41,526 nt of DNA from a virus: positions 1 to 41,526 of IMG/VR virus record IMGVR_UViG_3300028653_000003, one strand, 5' to 3'. Shown one piece after another: positions 39,299 through 41,526 of this stretch (positions are counted from its first letter, which is position 1; each line of letters starts with the position of its first letter). Below the pieces are notes generated by a model, which worked only from the letters and a program-made list of their open reading frames with translations, ran no database searches and was not told the origin of the DNA. Made by a program: the position numbers and the translations under genes.

Positions 39299-41526
39299 AT
39301 GAGAAAACTACTCGTCGGGCTTAGTCTGGTTGTTGCGATTGTCTGCTGTGTGCCGAATATCTTGCACGCGGTGGTGACGAATACTGCGACTGAAACAATC
39401 ACGGGGCTTGGGAATAGCGTAGCCACGTCATTTCCTATTACGTTCGACTTCCGGGATAATGCCTGGGTCAACGTAACTCTCTACGATACCACGACGAATC
39501 CCGCGACGGTAGTGGCAGTGAGTCAGGGTGGCGGGGCCGGGAACTTTACGGTCTCGGGGGGAAACCCAGGGACCGCGGTACTCATGGGCACGGCGCCCAC
39601 GTCGCATCAGTATCTGGTGATCAGCCGGAGTGTGCCGCTCACCCAGGGTGTGGTTTTCAATCCGGCGAGTATATTCCCATACCAGGGCCTGAGCGCAGAA
39701 CTTGACAAGGTTACTCTGGCATTACAGAGCGTGAATGCTGGTTTTGAGTCATCCACACCGGGTGGAACTCCCCCGGCGGGATCGAGCGGGAGTCTCCCTA
39801 GCCCTGGCGCTGCCTACGATTTCATCGGGTGGAATGCCGCGGGCGCGAGCACCGTCAACGCAACGGTAGCGTACGACGCTGGCCAGACAACTTTCGTGGT
39901 GGGCGACGGCATAGTTTTTAATGGCGCGGGCTGGGCTACCTACCCGATGACCTCAAGTAATCTGGTTAATACGATCAACCTAGGTAATAGTCCCCTAGGC
40001 CCTGGCGTGGGTGGATCGGGTGTCTCTAACAGCGGTCTCCTCACCTGGGGGCACAACGCCCTAACCTTCACTACCGCGGGCGTCACTAATTTGATGCTCC
40101 CACAGTCTGGCACCGTGCTCACGGGCACCGCGACGAATAACAACGTAGGCTCAACGATCGTCGAGCGGGATTCCAGCGGAAATTTCACCGCGGGGACTAT
40201 CACCGCAGCCCTCTCTGGAAACGTCACGGGCAACGTGACCGGAAACGTCACGGGGAATACCTCGGGCACCTCGGCAAATGTCACAGGCATCGTTGCTATA
40301 GGCAACGGAGGGACCGGCCAGACTGCTCGCCAAACCGCTATCAACGGGCTGCTTGACACAGGCTCAGGTGTCTCGGGCGACTATCCCCGGTTCAACGGGA
40401 CCGATGTAACTCTCACCCACATTATCACCGGAGATCTCCCGCAGAATATCCCATACTCCAAAATGGAGCAGCAAACCCACAACGCTCTCCTCTGGTCCGA
40501 TAACTCGGGTGACGAGGGCGTGATCGCGACAAGTTCAACGGCGGGATATGTTTTGACTTCTGACGGTGTGCGCCCACGTTGGGCAACCCCCACAGGTGGG
40601 TCTGGTGGGGGCATCCCATACGGTGCTGACACTGGTGTGGCCGATGCTTACGTAGTTCTAAACCCAGTTCCATCGGTAACATCATACATCGTTGGGCAGC
40701 CAGTTTCTTTTGTGGCTGCAAATGCCAACACAGGTGCGGCCACTCTTGATGTGTTCGGACTGGGCGTGGTGGGGCTTACTGCGCAAGGTGGTTCTGCTCT
40801 CACCAAAGGAGACATCATCGCGGGCGCCCTGGTCCTCGCCATATACGATGGCACAAAGTTTCAGATGATCTCGCCACAAGGTATCGCGGTTTCTCCGAAC
40901 ACAGTAAATACCACCGTAAAACGAGACAACGCCGGGAATTTTAGCGCCAACATAATCACCGCGGATATCATTGGCTCTGCGAGCACCGTTACAGGCACAG
41001 TTCCTCTCACAAATGGCGGGACCGGAGCGTCGAACAGCACGGTAGCCAGGTTCAACCTCGGGGTAGCAGCGTCAGGGGTTAATACCGACATCACCGAGCT
41101 TGCCGGTTTGACCACGATGCTCCCCCTCACAGAGGGCGGAACCGGAGCGTCGAACAGCACGGCAGCCAGGTTCAACCTTGGGGCAGCAGCGTCAGGGGTT
41201 AATACCGACATCACCGAGCTTGCCGGTTTGACCACGATGCTTCCACTCACAGAGGGCGGAACCGGAGCGTCGAACAGCACGGCGGCCAGGCTTAGCCTCG
41301 GGGCAGCAGCGTCAGGGGTTAATACCGACATCACCGAGCTTGCCGGTTTGACCACGATGCTTCCACTCACAGAGGGCGGAACCGGAGCGTCGAACAGCAC
41401 GGCGGCCAGGCTTAGCCTTGGGGCAGCAGCGTCAGGGGTTAATACCGACATCACCGAGCTTGCCGGTTTGACCACGATGCTTCCACTCACAGAGGGCGGA
41501 ACCGGAGCGTCGAACAGCACGGCGGC
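39299..41526 (+). CDS. Tail fibre, N-terminal part with Sec signal peptide (continues at window start)
   Basis: The start ATG has a good ribosome site (GGGAG, about 6 bases upstream) and follows the stop of the internal virion gene by 2 bases. Residues 1-24 form a textbook Sec signal peptide: RK, a hydrophobic core LLVGLSLVVAIVCCV, and a likely cleavage after LHA. Next comes a region resembling the T7-type fibre attachment domain: TATETITGLGNSVATSFPITF, then YLVISRSVPLTQG, then LDKVTLALQS, at about residues 27-145. Gly/Ser linker, NVTG repeats, a first GGTG motif and four 40-residue repeats follow. The attachment domain has no internal Met start, so the signal peptide appears to be part of the translated protein. 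The order after internal virion proteins matches T7 gene 17. No stop occurs before the window end; the frame continues at base 128. Confidence 0.88.
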   Translation, partial: MRKLLVGLSLVVAIVCCVPNILHAVVTNTATETITGLGNSVATSFPITFDFRDNAWVNVTLYDTTTNPATVVAVSQGGGAGNFTVSGGNPGTAVLMGTAPTSHQYLVISRSVPLTQGVVFNPASIFPYQGLSAELDKVTLALQSVNAGFESSTPGGTPPAGSSGSLPSPGAAYDFIGWNAAGASTVNATVAYDAGQTTFVVGDGIVFNGAGWATYPMTSSNLVNTINLGNSPLGPGVGGSGVSNSGLLTWGHNALTFTTAGVTNLMLPQSGTVLTGTATNNNVGSTIVERDSSGNFTAGTITAALSGNVTGNVTGNVTGNTSGTSANVTGIVAIGNGGTGQTARQTAINGLLDTGSGVSGDYPRFNGTDVTLTHIITGDLPQNIPYSKMEQQTHNALLWSDNSGDEGVIATSSTAGYVLTSDGVRPRWATPTGGSGGGIPYGADTGVADAYVVLNPVPSVTSYIVGQPVSFVAANANTGAATLDVFGLGVVGLTAQGGSALTKGDIIAGALVLAIYDGTKFQMISPQGIAVSPNTVNTTVKRDNAGNFSANIITADIIGSASTVTGTVPLTNGGTGASNSTVARFNLGVAASGVNTDITELAGLTTMLPLTEGGTGASNSTAARFNLGAAASGVNTDITELAGLTTMLPLTEGGTGASNSTAARLSLGAAASGVNTDITELAGLTTMLPLTEGGTGASNSTAARLSLGAAASGVNTDITELAGLTTMLPLTEGGTGASNSTA
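41003..41526 (+). repeat. 120-bp in-frame tandem repeat in tail fibre gene
   Basis: Four full 120-bp units start near 41003, 41123, 41243 and 41363. A fifth, partial unit starts at 41483 and diverges after the AACAGCACGGCGGC stretch. Each unit encodes 40 residues of the form LTEGGTGASNST..ARxxLG.AASGVNTDITELAGLTTM. The first unit is the most divergent, and the last two are nearly identical. This pattern indicates recent homogenisation or expansion. The unit length is a multiple of three, so copy-number change would lengthen or shorten the fibre without breaking the frame. Confidence 0.95.

Noticed and set aside
40861-41520. Minus-strand repetitive ORF (219 aa)
   Set aside because: It is the reverse-strand shadow of the in-frame fibre repeats, with no ribosome site or family match.
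39299-41526. Diversity-generating retroelement acting on the fibre (as in BPP-1, which has a similar head module)
   Set aside because: No reverse transcriptase, and no template/variable repeat pair with adenine-specific differences was seen.

Overview
The window is an essentially complete genome of a tailed phage with podovirus (T7-like) virion architecture, very probably assembled from a metagenome. Bases 1-127 are identical to bases 41400-41526, and the reading frame of the tail fibre gene continues through that overlap. The sequence is therefore a circular contig of about 41399 unique bases, opened inside a 120-bp tandem repeat. No integrase, excisionase, repressor, RNA polymerase, tRNA or CRISPR array was recognised. 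The likely lifestyle is virulent, with transcription by the host polymerase. Sec signal peptides, lipoprotein signals and an O-antigen ligase/polymerase-like membrane protein point to a Gram-negative host, which cannot be named from the sequence.

Layout. Two gene blocks diverge from a 1.08-kb intergenic region (18469-19552) that is rich in repeats and palindromes and probably holds the origin and control sites. Leftward (minus strand, 18468 to 5544) runs a tightly overlapping early and replication block. It starts with small unknown proteins, one KGG-repeat protein, a PAPS-reductase-like PP-loop enzyme and a DUF3850/ASCH-like protein. It continues with a primase-helicase (AEP plus SF3/D5), an SNF2-type helicase, a coiled-coil protein, a putative ssDNA-binding or recombination protein, a family A DNA polymerase and a VRR-NUC-like nuclease. 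It ends with the Wzy_C-like membrane protein. Rightward (plus strand, 19553 through the circular junction to 5593) runs the virion block: two exported structural-like proteins, small terminase, a DUF6527-like protein, large terminase, portal, a Bbp19-like protein, scaffold, major capsid and a second head protein. After a terminator come tail tubular A and B, a gp13-like protein, the internal (ejection) proteins, the giant tail fibre, accessory appendage proteins and a lysis cassette. The two blocks meet tail to tail and overlap by 50 bases at 5544-5593.

How it works together. Replication uses phage primase-helicase, polymerase and nucleases with host transcription. Virion assembly follows the T7 / Bordetella BPP-1 type of short-tailed module. 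The most unusual feature is that three structural-like proteins, including the fibre with its tail-attachment domain, begin with Sec signal peptides and carry many cysteines, which suggests an exported or periplasmic stage. Other points of interest are an ADP-ribosyltransferase-like segment inside a presumed ejected virion protein, a phage-encoded surface-polysaccharide enzyme, a field of TGTAACAG-type repeats, a structured 300-base leader before the capsid gene, competing RNA stems before the polymerase gene, and several overlapping micro-genes for single-span membrane peptides.
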